NCBI RefSeq assembly: GCF_012911895.1
Contig: NZ_JAAXCV010000017.1
Coordinates: 1-64,000 of the forward strand
Direction of reading: 5' to 3'
Length of the DNA stretch: 64,000 nt
Source of the DNA: Bacillus sp. RO3
GTDB lineage: Bacteria > Bacillota > Bacilli > Bacillales > Bacillaceae_B
The notes beneath the pieces are model-generated. The model searched no databases. It saw nothing but the letters and a program-made list of their open reading frames with translations, and had not been told where the DNA came from. The first letter of the stretch is position 1, and each line of letters opens with the position of its first letter. Positions 47,656-56,693 of the stretch are shown here, in pieces. Position numbers and translations under genes: made by a program.

Positions 47656-48591
47656 ATGCTGGAAGTGAAAGAGTTGAAGAAATCCTATGGAAAGAAAGAG
47701 GTTGTGAAGAATGTTTCGTTTACGATCGGAAAGGGCGAGTCATTCGGACTGCTTGGACCGAATGGAGCAGGGAAATCCACGACGATATCGATGATTTGCG
47801 GGCTTGTCCCGTATGACCAAGGGGAAGTCTTTGTCGCCAGTCAATCAGTGAAAACATCTCCCATGCTCATCAAACAGAAAATAGGGGTCGTTCCTCAGGA
47901 AATCGCCCTGTATCCAACCATGTCAGCCAGGGACAATCTCCTGTTCTGGGGGAAGATGTACGGATTGACGAGAGCTCAAGCTAAACAAAGAGTGGAGGAA
48001 GTGCTGGAAATCGTCGGGCTGAATGACCGGGGGAAAGACCGCATTGAAACCTTTTCAGGGGGAATGAAGCGAAGAATCAACATCGGTGCCGCCTTGATGC
48101 ATGAACCGGACCTGCTGATCATGGATGAACCGACGGTGGGAATCGATCCCCAGTCACGGAATCATATCCTGGAAACCGTGAAAGCCTTAAATGAAAAAGG
48201 CATGACCATCATCTATACCAGTCACTATATAGAGGAAGTCGAGTTCCTTTGTAACCGCGTAGGCATCATCGACCACGGAGAAGTGATTGCACTGGGGACG
48301 AAGGCGGAGCTATGCAGCCGCATCGCCGGGAGCAGCTTCATCGAGATGAAAGTCGAGAATGGGTCGGAAGAGGCGATAAATGAGTTGAAGAAAGCAGCGG
48401 TAAACACTCAAATCGCGTTCCAAAAGGACGACGGCATCGTGAAATTATTCGCTAAGAATCCCCAGGAACGGATGGGCTCTGTCATCACCGCCGCTGTTCA
48501 TACGGGCTTAAAGATCGAATCCGTTGAAATCAAAGAATCGAATCTGGAGACGGTCTTTCTGCAGCTGACAGGAAGAACGTTACGGGACTAG
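47656..48591 (+). CDS. lnrL: ABC transporter ATP-binding protein, LnrL-like
   Basis: This 311-residue ATPase energises the ABC-2 permeases encoded next. Walker A is GLLGPNGAGKSTT, the signature is FSGGMKRRINIG, Walker B is LLIMDEPTVGIDPQ, and the switch His is in IYTSHYIEE. The C-terminal extension is typical of drug-export ATPases. ATG 47656 follows GGAGAG; GTG 47644 is upstream of that site. Confidence 0.9.
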   Translation: MLEVKELKKSYGKKEVVKNVSFTIGKGESFGLLGPNGAGKSTTISMICGLVPYDQGEVFVASQSVKTSPMLIKQKIGVVPQEIALYPTMSARDNLLFWGKMYGLTRAQAKQRVEEVLEIVGLNDRGKDRIETFSGGMKRRINIGAALMHEPDLLIMDEPTVGIDPQSRNHILETVKALNEKGMTIIYTSHYIEEVEFLCNRVGIIDHGEVIALGTKAELCSRIAGSSFIEMKVENGSEEAINELKKAAVNTQIAFQKDDGIVKLFAKNPQERMGSVITAAVHTGLKIESVEIKESNLETVFLQLTGRTLRD

Positions 48592-48602
48592 GAGGGAAAC
48601 AG

Positions 48603-49817
48603 ATGAGCATGTTCACCATTGCATGGAAAGATGTAAAAATTAGACTCAAGGATCGAAAGGCGTTTATCACGCTTCTGCTCATGCCGATTGTCCTGACGGC
48701 TATCCTGGGAACGGCCTTAAGCGGAGTGTTCGGTACAAGTGGCTCCCTTCCTGAACTGACAGCGGGGATTGTGGTGACGTCAGAAGATGAACTGACAAGC
48801 CAGTTCCTTACTGACGCTCTCCAGGGAGGGGAATTGAAGGAAAGCATTACCTTAAAGGAGCTGGGTACAGAAGCCGATTTACGAACAGCACTGGAGGAGG
48901 GGAAGGTAGATGCCGGCCTCGTGTTCCCTGACGGCTGGGGAGAGGGGATGTTGAAGGGAGAAAGGAAGCAAGTCACGCTCTTGAAAGATCCTGGCAAAGA
49001 GATTCAGGCATCGATTCTGTCCTCTATCACGGAATCCTTTGCCAACCGGGTGACTACCGTATCGGCAGCATCCAGGGCGGTCGCAGAAGATTTGACGACG
49101 GCTGTACCGGTTTCCAACCAGAATATCGATGTTTCCATTACGATGAAGGAACTTTCAGAAGAACTTTCATCGATCGCACAATCCGAGACGAGTGGAGTCG
49201 ACTCAGAAAAGGATGGGAAAGAGCCCCTTTCAGGCATGCAATACTACGCAGCCGGCATGGGCGTCATGTTCATTCTATTCAACACCACAATCGGTGCCAA
49301 AACCATCATCCAGGAACGGAACACCGATACACTTGCCAGGCTGATGATCAGTCCGATCCGCTATTCCTCCATCATCGGAGGGAAGTTCCTCGGCACACTT
49401 TCGTTTACGATCCTTCAGTTTACGTTGTTCGTCATCGCCACCCACTATCTATTTGGAGTGGGGTGGGGAAGCAACGGGTGGCAGCTCCTCCTGATCGGCA
49501 CAGCATACTCCATCTCCGTATCGGGCCTTGCGATGATGATTGCCGGCTTGATCACTGAGGAAAAAACGGCAGATTCCATTGGGGGGATCGGCGTGCAAGT
49601 TCTCGCACTCCTTGGCGGTTCCATGATTCCATTGGCTTCGTTTCCCGAGGGGCTGCAGAAATTTGCCAACATTGCCCCAAATAAATGGGCCTTAAACAGC
49701 TTACTGGACATCATGAATGGAACGTCCTGGAACACCCTGACCCTGCCCGTCGCGGTTCTCGTCGGGAGCGGACTCGCTGCGTTATGGATTGGATCAATGA
49801 CATTAAAGCATAGATAA
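48603..49817 (+). CDS. lnrM: ABC-2 type permease, LnrM-like
   Basis: This 404-residue integral membrane protein has one N-terminal helix (about 20-42), a large extracytoplasmic domain (about 45-215) and five to six C-terminal helices, the ABC2_membrane_3 layout. The segment NTTIGAKTIIQERNTDTLARLMISP is the coupling region. It lies 11 bases after the ATPase gene with GGAGG in front, forming one export complex with the neighbouring permease. Confidence 0.86.
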   Translation: MSMFTIAWKDVKIRLKDRKAFITLLLMPIVLTAILGTALSGVFGTSGSLPELTAGIVVTSEDELTSQFLTDALQGGELKESITLKELGTEADLRTALEEGKVDAGLVFPDGWGEGMLKGERKQVTLLKDPGKEIQASILSSITESFANRVTTVSAASRAVAEDLTTAVPVSNQNIDVSITMKELSEELSSIAQSETSGVDSEKDGKEPLSGMQYYAAGMGVMFILFNTTIGAKTIIQERNTDTLARLMISPIRYSSIIGGKFLGTLSFTILQFTLFVIATHYLFGVGWGSNGWQLLLIGTAYSISVSGLAMMIAGLITEEKTADSIGGIGVQVLALLGGSMIPLASFPEGLQKFANIAPNKWALNSLLDIMNGTSWNTLTLPVAVLVGSGLAALWIGSMTLKHR

Positions 49818-49829
49818 GGAGAGAACAGG

Positions 49830-50987
49830 ATGAGGAAAATCATAGCCATCGCCGGCTTTGAAATCAAACGAATGTTTCAAAAGCCCCAGTCATTCCTGCT
49901 GCTGTTTGGGATGCCCCTGCTATTCACCTTTCTATTCGGTGGGGCGTTTTCAGGAGATGGGGAGTATAAACCGGAACTATACGCAGTCGATGTGGACCAA
50001 ACGGACCTTTCCCAGGCATTGATCCAAGACGTGCAGGCAACGGATGCCGTGACCTTTAAAACGGCAGATGAAAGCACCGTTACGGAGAAGTTCGATAATC
50101 AGGAAATAACGGGATATTTTCTAGTGGAAAAAGGGTTTGAAGAAAAACTTCAAAACGAGGAAGCACCTCAAGTCGTATTTGTTTCTTCGCCTTCCTTTGA
50201 AGGTGCAGCTCTTGTTGAGCATCTTATCAATGAAAGTCTAGTGAAACTGAAAATGATTACAGCGGCTGGAGGGTTTTATGGAGACACAACAGGGGAGGAT
50301 CCCGCTGCCATCCAGGAGACCATTTCAGACGAGCTGAAATCTGTTCCGGCGGCAGTTGAAACCATCTCTGTGACCAAAAGCGAGGAACAGCAAATGATGA
50401 ATAATATGACTGCCCGTTCTGCAGGATTCACAATCATGTTTGTCATGATTGCCATGCTCACAAGTACCGGCACCCTTCTCGAAGCCCGTCAAAACGGAGT
50501 CTGGTACCGGATGATGTCCACCCCCGCCTCCAAGGTAGAATTATTAGGCGGGTACATGCTGGCATTCTTTTTGATCGGCTGGATTCAGTTCGGGATCTTG
50601 ATGACGGTGTCACAGTGGCTCTTCCAAATTGAGTGGGGAGACACGTTGGCAAACATCCTCCTGGTTTCCAGCTTGCTCCTGTGCACCATGGGCCTCGGAC
50701 TCTTCATCGCAGGCTTCGTGAAAACGTCAGAACAGCAATCCGTTTACGGGAATCTGATCATCATCTCTACCTGCATGCTTGCCGGTGTCTACTGGCCGGT
50801 GGAAATCATGCCCGACTTTATTCAGGGTGTGGCGAAATTTTTGCCGCAGTACTGGGGGATGGCAGGGTTTACGGAGTTGACGGTCCGGGGTGGGGGGATG
50901 ACGGATATCCTTGCACCGGCTGGGATCCTGGTTGGCTTTGCGGTTGTGTTTTTGATAGTGGGGTTGAGGAGGGTTCGGTTTGAGTAG
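49830..50987 (+). CDS. lnrN: ABC-2 type permease, LnrN-like
   Basis: This 385-residue permease has the same layout as the preceding gene product: one N-terminal helix, an extracellular domain, and C-terminal helices with the coupling segment GTLLEARQNGVWYRMMSTP. It is likely the second half of the transporter. In the linearmycin system the complex removes polyene antibiotics from the membrane; substrate here is unknown. No terminator is evident after the stop. Confidence 0.86.
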   Translation: MRKIIAIAGFEIKRMFQKPQSFLLLFGMPLLFTFLFGGAFSGDGEYKPELYAVDVDQTDLSQALIQDVQATDAVTFKTADESTVTEKFDNQEITGYFLVEKGFEEKLQNEEAPQVVFVSSPSFEGAALVEHLINESLVKLKMITAAGGFYGDTTGEDPAAIQETISDELKSVPAAVETISVTKSEEQQMMNNMTARSAGFTIMFVMIAMLTSTGTLLEARQNGVWYRMMSTPASKVELLGGYMLAFFLIGWIQFGILMTVSQWLFQIEWGDTLANILLVSSLLLCTMGLGLFIAGFVKTSEQQSVYGNLIIISTCMLAGVYWPVEIMPDFIQGVAKFLPQYWGMAGFTELTVRGGGMTDILAPAGILVGFAVVFLIVGLRRVRFE

Positions 50988-51149
50988 TGATAGGGAATTT
51001 GATGGATTAAGAGAGAGGAATGGGTTTGGTGTGTGTTATATTTTGCTAGTATAAGAGGGAATGTATGATAGATCATTTCAATATGTATGATTGAAATAAT
51101 CTATTGATTGGTGTATGATTAAAAAAATATTCCAGGGATGAAGAGTTTT

Positions 51150-51248
51150 TGAAAGAGTAGAAGAGGTCACCTATGAAGCGAACAGTCTGATTCTTTCACC
51201 ATAGGTGGAGAAGGCAGACATTCGTTTCGTGGAGAGATCTCTTTTTCA
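51150..51248 (+). ncRNA. Candidate structured leader RNA (pseudoknot) upstream of the MgtC-family gene
   Basis: TGAAAGAG (51150-51157) can close with CTCTTTTTCA (51239-51248). Inside, CACCTATG (51168-51175) pairs with CATAGGTG (51200-51207), and loop bases GTCTG (51185-51189) can pair with CAGAC (51215-51219), giving an H-type pseudoknot. The closing arm ends just before the gene's AAGGAGG site. It does not match an M-box or yybP-ykoY leader as I know them. Confidence 0.4.
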
Positions 51249-51266
51249 TTTAAGGAGGATGGCAGC

Positions 51267-51797
51267 ATGACGGAAATCATGAACGGAGTATCCGGTTTCT
51301 TCTGGCAGTATGATATCTACTTCCGGATTGTGATCAGTGCAGTATTGGGATTCATCATCGGATGGGACCGGACATCGAAGAATAAGCCCGCCGGTTTAAA
51401 AACGTATACGTATGTATCGGTGGCCTGTACCTTGATCACCATCGTCTCAATCGAAGGCGCCCAAATGCTCAGTGAACCCGATAGCGGGAAAATGATGGAT
51501 CCCCTCCGTCTCGCTGCCCAGATCGTATCAGGGCTTGGATTCTTAGGTGCAGGGGTGATCCTGAAAGACGGCCTGCGGGTGAAAGGACTCACTTCCGCCG
51601 CCATGATTTTCTACGTGGGCGGCATCGGAATCGGCATCGGAGCCGGGTTTTATTCCATCGTCATCTTCGCCACCATCGTGACCACCATCATGACGAAGAT
51701 CGGAAACATCTTTGAAGGGCGGGAGATCACCACCGTGCGCCTGCCGAAGCTGGGAAAGAAAAAGGATGAAGAAGACGAGGACAATGTCGGGACGTAA
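51267..51797 (+). CDS. MgtC/SapB-family membrane protein
   Basis: This 176-residue protein has about four to five helices. The conserved region AVLGFIIGWDRTSKNKPAGLKTY and the stretch AAQIVSGLGFLGAGVILKDG are MgtC/SapB signatures. The C-terminal tail is short and charged, lacking the ACT-like domain of MgtC from Salmonella. A role in magnesium or membrane stress is possible from the family but unproven. TAAGGAGG precedes the ATG. A structured leader may control it. Confidence 0.88.
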   Translation: MTEIMNGVSGFFWQYDIYFRIVISAVLGFIIGWDRTSKNKPAGLKTYTYVSVACTLITIVSIEGAQMLSEPDSGKMMDPLRLAAQIVSGLGFLGAGVILKDGLRVKGLTSAAMIFYVGGIGIGIGAGFYSIVIFATIVTTIMTKIGNIFEGREITTVRLPKLGKKKDEEDEDNVGT

Positions 51798-51849
51798 TAT
51801 GGTTTATAGTGATGGGGACGGACCTCGATATTCAAGGTTCAATCAGGGA

Positions 51850-51876
51850 CAGAGGGACAGGGTGGCTGTCCCTCTG
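51850..51876. repeat. REP-like hairpin, GGGACAG family
   Basis: CAGAGGGACAG and its perfect complement surround a five-base loop. It is one of three closely spaced palindromes in 51815-52045. Confidence 0.7.
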
Positions 51877-51907
51877 TTCTAGCAGAATCAGTGATTCAAC
51901 AACAAGA

Positions 51908-51946
51908 AGGGACGGACCTCCTGCTTGAAGCAGGAGGTCCGTCCCT
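51908..51946. repeat. REP-like hairpin, 17-bp perfect stem
   Basis: AGGGACGGACCTCCTGC (51908-51924) pairs perfectly with 51930-51946 around TTGAA. A half-copy, GGGACGGACCTC, is also at about 51815-51826. Confidence 0.78.
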
Positions 51947-52018
51947 GTTTTGTTAAGCACAAATCTCCTCCAGTTGAGTGGGGCAAACCCCGTATTTTAT
52001 GATGAAATTAACGGAATT

Positions 52019-52045
52019 GGGACAGGGTGCCTGTCCCTTTGTCCC
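52019..52045. repeat. REP-like element GGGACAGG-GTG-CCTGTCCC
   Basis: An 8-bp perfect stem with a GTG loop is followed by TTTGTCCCA. A near copy with one change is at 62600-62627. Confidence 0.72.
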
Positions 52046-52101
52046 ATTTTGAAACTTTTCTTGGTGATAGATACCACTAATGAGTAAAGGGGGGTAAGAA
52101 G

Positions 52102-52641
52102 GTGGAAGTAGAAAACGTACGACTAGTTAAAAAAGCGATTATAGGCAGTAAGGGAGCCTTTGAAAAGTTAGTTCAGCAGCATTGTGAAAGAATCTACAGG
52201 ACAGCTTATCTTTATGTGCATAATGAAGAGGATGCATTGGATGTGGTTCAAGAAGCGACCTATCAAGCTTATAAATCGATCCATTCCTTAAAGCATCCTG
52301 AGTATTTTATGACATGGCTTACTAGGATTGTAATCCGATGTGCTGGGCAGTTCATAAAGAAAAGGAATAATGTCATTCCAATGAGCGATGAATATTTGTC
52401 TAACCTGCCAGAGGAATCCAACTCAGACATTGAAGAATCTTCACAGCTTTTGCATGCTATTCAACAACTTAGGGTGAGTTACCGTACCGCCATAATTCTA
52501 TTTTATTATAATGATTATTCGATCAAAATGATTAGCCAAGAAATGGATATCCCAGAGAATACAGTCAAAACGTATTTAAGAAGAGGAAAAGCCGAGTTGA
52601 AAAAGTTTTTAAAAAGTGAGGAGGATACGTGCCATGGATAA
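52102..52641 (+). CDS. ECF-type RNA polymerase sigma factor (module 1)
   Basis: This 179-residue sigma-70 family protein has region 2 ([31 protein letters not shown]) and region 4 ([26 protein letters not shown]). GTG 52102 follows AAGGGGGG by seven bases. A TGAAAC -35-like element lies at 52050-52055, but no matching -10 is clear. It overlaps the following DUF4179 gene by eight bases, the usual sigma/anti-sigma coupling. Confidence 0.9.
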   Translation: MEVENVRLVKKAIIGSKGAFEKLVQQHCERIYRTAYLYVHNEEDALDVVQEATYQAYKSIHSLKHPEYFMTWLTRIVIRCAGQFIKKRNNVIPMSDEYLSNLPEESNSDIEESSQLLHAIQQLRVSYRTAIILFYYNDYSIKMISQEMDIPENTVKTYLRRGKAELKKFLKSEEDTCHG

Positions 52642-54046
52642 TAAGGAAATTCTTGATTCGATTGAAAAAATACCCGTTCCTAAGGAAAAAGTATTCGATG
52701 CCATTTCCAAAGGGATCAATAGGGATATGAAAAAGGAAAATAGAAAGAGAAAGAATGTTTTGGCTGGTGTGATAACTACTGCGGCAATACTTGGAATTAC
52801 CTTTGCCTCTGGGCTTGTTCATCCTACAGTGAATAACGTACTCGCTAAAGCCCCCATCATCGGGGGGATCTTTCAAAAATTTAACGATCAAACGGGAGTG
52901 GATCTGTCTTATCAGAACGCTGTTACTGAACTAAATCATTCCGTTACACAAAATGGAGTAACCGTAAAAATGACTAGCGCCTACTTTGATGGCAGTGTGG
53001 TGTCCATTACCGGGTTTGTGGATGACGGAGTTGAAAATGGGAGCAATGAAAAAGGCGAAGTAAGTTTTGATGTTAACTTTGAATCCAATAAAGGAGATGA
53101 CGATCCTTGGCTGAACGGGAAGTCAACAGACCTAAACAAAGTGGAAAATGGTTATTATTTCCAATGGAAAATGAACTACCCATATATATCATTCAAGGAA
53201 GAGTTTACGCTTCCAATAACCATTCACCATATCAATGGTATTAAAGGTCCATGGGAATTTGATATTCCTATTCAGCAGGAACAAAATAGGACTCTTGCCC
53301 TGAATGTTGAGAAGGAATACCCTGATGATATTAAAATTCAGGTTAAAGAAATTCTGACGGCAAAAGCTTCGTCATCACTTGTATATGAGACTGTGCAAAC
53401 ATACAAGCACGATGATACTATTTTTTCAAAAGTAGTTGATGATAAAGGAAACGTATATAGATTAGGAAATCAAACGGTTCTCGACGAATCTGAACAAGCA
53501 GATGGTTATCATCGTACCATACGGTCAGAGATGACTGAACTAAATGCCAATGCTGTTTCGCTCACCTTTTATCCCCATCTTTCATTAGCCGTTCCAAAAG
53601 CAGAGCAGCTCTTGGATAAGAAGTCATTCACTTTGCAAGGCGAGCGCATCAATGTAGGCCTGCAGGTAAATGATGTAACACAAAAAGGTGAGAAGTTAGT
53701 GCTGGATTATCAGTTTACAGGGCTCCCTGAAATCTTGAGTCGACATAAGCTAGATATCATGAATCATAACTTGAAGTATGCTTTTTGGTTAGTGGATGAA
53801 AAATATAGGGATAAAATTGACCCGGAAAACCCATTTCCCCCTAAAAACCATGGTATTTCATTAAACTCAGTAAAAGTGATTGATGAAGCCAGCTTACACT
53901 ACCAATCAACGTTTGACTTAAACGGAGATGAAAAAATAGAGAAGTTTACCCTGGAAAATACGATCTTATTCTTCGACTTCTCAAGCTTTGTCTCTTCTGA
54001 GGAGTTAGAACCCTTTACAGTTGATCTTCAGAATGAGGACGAATAA
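52634..54046 (+). CDS. DUF4179-type transmembrane anti-sigma factor (module 1)
   Basis: This 470-residue protein has an N-terminal cytoplasmic region of about 45 residues, a single helix ([21 protein letters not shown]), and a long extracytoplasmic part with the DUF4179 start ([20 protein letters not shown]). ATG 52634 follows GAGGAGG and overlaps the sigma gene. It probably binds the sigma factor on the inside and senses an envelope signal outside. The signal is unknown. Confidence 0.85.
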   Translation: MDNKEILDSIEKIPVPKEKVFDAISKGINRDMKKENRKRKNVLAGVITTAAILGITFASGLVHPTVNNVLAKAPIIGGIFQKFNDQTGVDLSYQNAVTELNHSVTQNGVTVKMTSAYFDGSVVSITGFVDDGVENGSNEKGEVSFDVNFESNKGDDDPWLNGKSTDLNKVENGYYFQWKMNYPYISFKEEFTLPITIHHINGIKGPWEFDIPIQQEQNRTLALNVEKEYPDDIKIQVKEILTAKASSSLVYETVQTYKHDDTIFSKVVDDKGNVYRLGNQTVLDESEQADGYHRTIRSEMTELNANAVSLTFYPHLSLAVPKAEQLLDKKSFTLQGERINVGLQVNDVTQKGEKLVLDYQFTGLPEILSRHKLDIMNHNLKYAFWLVDEKYRDKIDPENPFPPKNHGISLNSVKVIDEASLHYQSTFDLNGDEKIEKFTLENTILFFDFSSFVSSEELEPFTVDLQNEDE

Positions 54047-54120
54047 ATACTGAGATTAACTCATTTGGGGAATCGAGGGTTGGTGAGAGGGCTTCTTAAA
54101 GTTCTTTGAATCATACGTGC

Positions 54121-54155
54121 AAAGAGCTTATCCAATGAAGGGTAAGCTCTTTTGG
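54121..54155 (+). terminator. Terminator after module 1
   Basis: AAAGAGCTTATCC pairs with GGGTAAGCTCTTT around a six-base loop, followed by T-rich sequence. Confidence 0.8.
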
Positions 54156-54190
54156 TTTTGGACGTTAGTCTTGTAAGAATTTCTTCAACA

Positions 54191-54234
54191 ATACATCATG
54201 AACCAAGGGTCACCCCCTTGGTTTTTTGATGTAT
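54191..54234. terminator. Extended palindrome, possible second terminator
   Basis: ATACATCA and AACCAAGGG pair with CCCTTGGTT and TGATGTAT around a short loop, with TTTTTT inside the right arm. Confidence 0.6.
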
Positions 54235-54249
54235 AGTATATTAAATTAC

Positions 54250-54276
54250 TGAAGCCAAATCCTTCACACGTCCGTC
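54250..54276 (+). promoter_or_regulatory. Candidate ECF-type promoter of module 2
   Basis: TGAAGC (54250-54255), 17 bases and CGTC (54273-54276) resemble ECF promoters (TGAAAC, N16-17, CGTM) about 30 bases before the sigma gene. Autoregulation is inferred. Confidence 0.4.
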
Positions 54277-54307
54277 TAATACATAGTCATTAACAAATGA
54301 AAAGAAG

Positions 54308-54835
54308 GTGAGTTCAATTATTGAATTAGTTCACAAAGCTCAGGAAGGCGACGAAGAGGCTTTCTTGACAATGTTTCAAGAATACGAAAAAGATATCTAT
54401 CGAATGGCATATGTATACGTGAAAAATCAGGAGGATGCCCTTGATGTCGTACAAGAAACGGCGTATCGCTCATTCAAAAAGATACGTACACTAAGGAATC
54501 CTGCCTTTTTTAAAACGTGGTTAATTAAGATTTCTATTACCTGTGCAACGGATATGCTGAGGAATAGAAAGAAGATCATTCATCTGAACCCTAAATATGC
54601 TCATCCTATTGATTCAGAAGAAAATGATCTTCCCCTTTCATTATCCTTGCAGGATTTGATTGACACATTAAATGAAAGTGAAAAAAACATCATACTCTGG
54701 AAATTTTACCATGGATATACCCTTAAGGAGATCTCAGAAATCGAGGATTTACCATTGGGCACAATAAAGTCTGTTTTATATCGAGCATTGGCAAAACTCC
54801 GAAAACAGGTTAGGAGGGTTGATATGTATGAATAA
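54308..54835 (+). CDS. ECF-type RNA polymerase sigma factor (module 2)
   Basis: This 175-residue sigma factor is similar in layout to the one 2.2 kb upstream: region 2 [31 protein letters not shown] and region 4 LKEISEIEDLPLGTIKSVLYRALAKLRKQ. The start is uncertain: GTG 54308 lies within AAGAAGGTG, leaving no room for a ribosome binding site, so a start a few codons later is possible. It overlaps the next gene by eight bases. Confidence 0.86.
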   Translation: MSSIIELVHKAQEGDEEAFLTMFQEYEKDIYRMAYVYVKNQEDALDVVQETAYRSFKKIRTLRNPAFFKTWLIKISITCATDMLRNRKKIIHLNPKYAHPIDSEENDLPLSLSLQDLIDTLNESEKNIILWKFYHGYTLKEISEIEDLPLGTIKSVLYRALAKLRKQVRRVDMYE

Positions 54836-56294
54836 CCATATTAGACGCGAATTAGAAAAAATTGAAATTCCTGATGACTTAAATCGTAGAGCCAGATTAG
54901 GCGTTGAGAAAGCAAAAGCGGAATTCAATGAACAGAGTCATACCACTGCAAAGGAGAACAAATTCAGTCGTGGACGCTTTCCAAACCGGAAAAAGCAACA
55001 CTATAAAAGACTTTCCATGGTTGCAGCGGCACTTATACTCATTGCTTCAACGTTGACATTCACACCTGTGATAGGGGCCATTCAAGAAGTTTATGACAAG
55101 ATATTCTCAAGTAACCATATTGATGATTCAGGTGTGAGAAATGCCGTCATATCAGGGGATGGACAGGTGCTTGATCAAACCTATATTGATGAGAGATATG
55201 ATATCACCGTGCATTTTGATCGGGTGTTGATGGATGATAAAGAAACAAAGCTCCTCCTTACCTATCAAAGTGAAAAAACCGAATTAAAGGACTATTATAT
55301 TGATCTATTTGAAGGGGTAAGCTCGATCAACTTAATGGTTGGAAATGAAAAAAGAAAATTGAAAAATGTAGGCTGGGGAAGTAGATATTATGATAGGAAG
55401 GAAAACAAAGTAGTATCAGCCCTTTCGTTTGAATCATTAAAGGATTATAAGGGAAAAGACATACGGTTGGAAATTGATCAATTAACGATTTATAAAGATA
55501 GCGGTCGGGATAGCGTGGAGACAACCTGGCCATTAGAATTCACCATCAAGCCGGTTGCAGTATCAGAAAGAAAAACAATAGAGCTCCATAAAACATTTAC
55601 TTATAAAAGGGAGACATACACCGTTACCCGGGTCGAGTTCTCAAAGCTTGAAACAAGGGTAGTGGTGAAGGGGTCCGATATAGGGATCCTGACAGATGAT
55701 AATGGTACGGAATACGACGTGATGAGTAAACTGGAACGTCAATTCCTCAATGCAAGGAAAAACAGTAAAGAATACGGGTATAGTGTCGATGAAAAGAAAT
55801 CAGGCGTGTTTATAAAATCAGAAGGCAAAAAAGTGGAACCGATTTTTAGTAAAGGCGAAGTTGAAGGAGAAAAAGACGAATACATTATGACGTTTGCCCC
55901 GGTTAAAAATCAAAAGGACTGTATTCTAGAAATAGGGGACGCTGTCCACATACCTCTAACTAAATCCGGAAAGGTCATTCAAAAAAAGGCAGGGGATGAA
56001 AAATCAGAAATGGAAGCGTTGCTAGCTGAAAATGGATTTACACTAGTTCCACTGTCCAAGGAAGAAGAGGAAGAAATAAATCAATATTTAGAGACATTCC
56101 CAAAAGAAGTTTCAAATAATAGAAAAACGATAGGAAAGCTAAAACGTCTTGGGAACTCAAAGATCCTAGACGTTAACATATCAGAGAGATCTGGAGTCGT
56201 CAGTCATGTTGAGGCTAGTACTCCAGAAGAAGCTAAAAAAATTCGGGAAGATAGTGGTTTGTCATTTATTCCAGTTTATTTAAATCAACATTAA
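54828..56294 (+). CDS. DUF4179-type transmembrane anti-sigma factor (module 2)
   Basis: This 488-residue protein has a cytoplasmic N-terminus of about 60 residues, one helix (LSMVAAALILIASTLTFTPVIG), and an extracytoplasmic DUF4179 part followed by a charged C-terminal half. ATG 54828 follows AGGAGGG. It forms the second sigma/anti-sigma pair. Sequence similarity to module 1 is evident in layout rather than in residues, so the duplication, if any, is old. Confidence 0.84.
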   Translation: MNNHIRRELEKIEIPDDLNRRARLGVEKAKAEFNEQSHTTAKENKFSRGRFPNRKKQHYKRLSMVAAALILIASTLTFTPVIGAIQEVYDKIFSSNHIDDSGVRNAVISGDGQVLDQTYIDERYDITVHFDRVLMDDKETKLLLTYQSEKTELKDYYIDLFEGVSSINLMVGNEKRKLKNVGWGSRYYDRKENKVVSALSFESLKDYKGKDIRLEIDQLTIYKDSGRDSVETTWPLEFTIKPVAVSERKTIELHKTFTYKRETYTVTRVEFSKLETRVVVKGSDIGILTDDNGTEYDVMSKLERQFLNARKNSKEYGYSVDEKKSGVFIKSEGKKVEPIFSKGEVEGEKDEYIMTFAPVKNQKDCILEIGDAVHIPLTKSGKVIQKKAGDEKSEMEALLAENGFTLVPLSKEEEEEINQYLETFPKEVSNNRKTIGKLKRLGNSKILDVNISERSGVVSHVEASTPEEAKKIREDSGLSFIPVYLNQH

Positions 56295-56335
56295 CTAAAG
56301 GGGCATGGACAAAAGTATAAAGTCGAACAAAATTC

Positions 56336-56374
56336 AAACGAATTCAATTTTCTAATGATAATTGAATTCGTTTT
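56336..56374 (+). terminator. Terminator after module 2
   Basis: AAACGAATTCAATT pairs perfectly with AATTGAATTCGTTT around a ten-base loop, followed by T-rich sequence. Confidence 0.85.
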
Positions 56375-56483
56375 ATGGGTTTTTATAAATGGAATGTACT
56401 CAAACAAGGGTTGGAAGCTTCATTTGAAAAAGCCGTATGAAAGAACCAGTAGTCTTCTGGAATGAATGGTTTAACAGGCAAAA

Positions 56484-56601
56484 AAGGAGGTGAAATGGTC
56501 TTTCAGGTTCACTAGGTCGCAGAGTTCTTAGAGGTAGTAAAGAAGAACAACTTCAGGAACTTGAAAGAATTAAGTCTAACAGTAATGGACCTTGGGGGTA
56601 A
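56484..56601 (+). pseudogene. Small peptide gene with a one-base frame break at its start
   Basis: AAGGAGG (56484-56490) is followed five bases later by ATG 56495, which stops after six codons. One base over, the frame from 56497 runs 34 codons (GLSGSLGRRVLRGSKEEQLQ, then ELERIKSNSNGPWG) to a stop at 56601. Restoring one G after ATG would make a 35-residue peptide. It may be decayed, a sequencing error or real but differently started. Confidence 0.45.
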
Positions 56602-56693
56602 TTTAAGAGAGGGAACTATTTCATAAAGCTCTTTTCTCATAGATTGTTGCTATTTTGATTATCCATATAAGAGGTGTGATAAAATACTCTTTC

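Noticed and set aside
52050..52075. ECF promoter for module 1
   Set aside because: TGAAACTTTT is a good -35, but no CGTC/CGTA-like -10 lies at 16-17 bases, so autoregulation cannot be claimed for this module.
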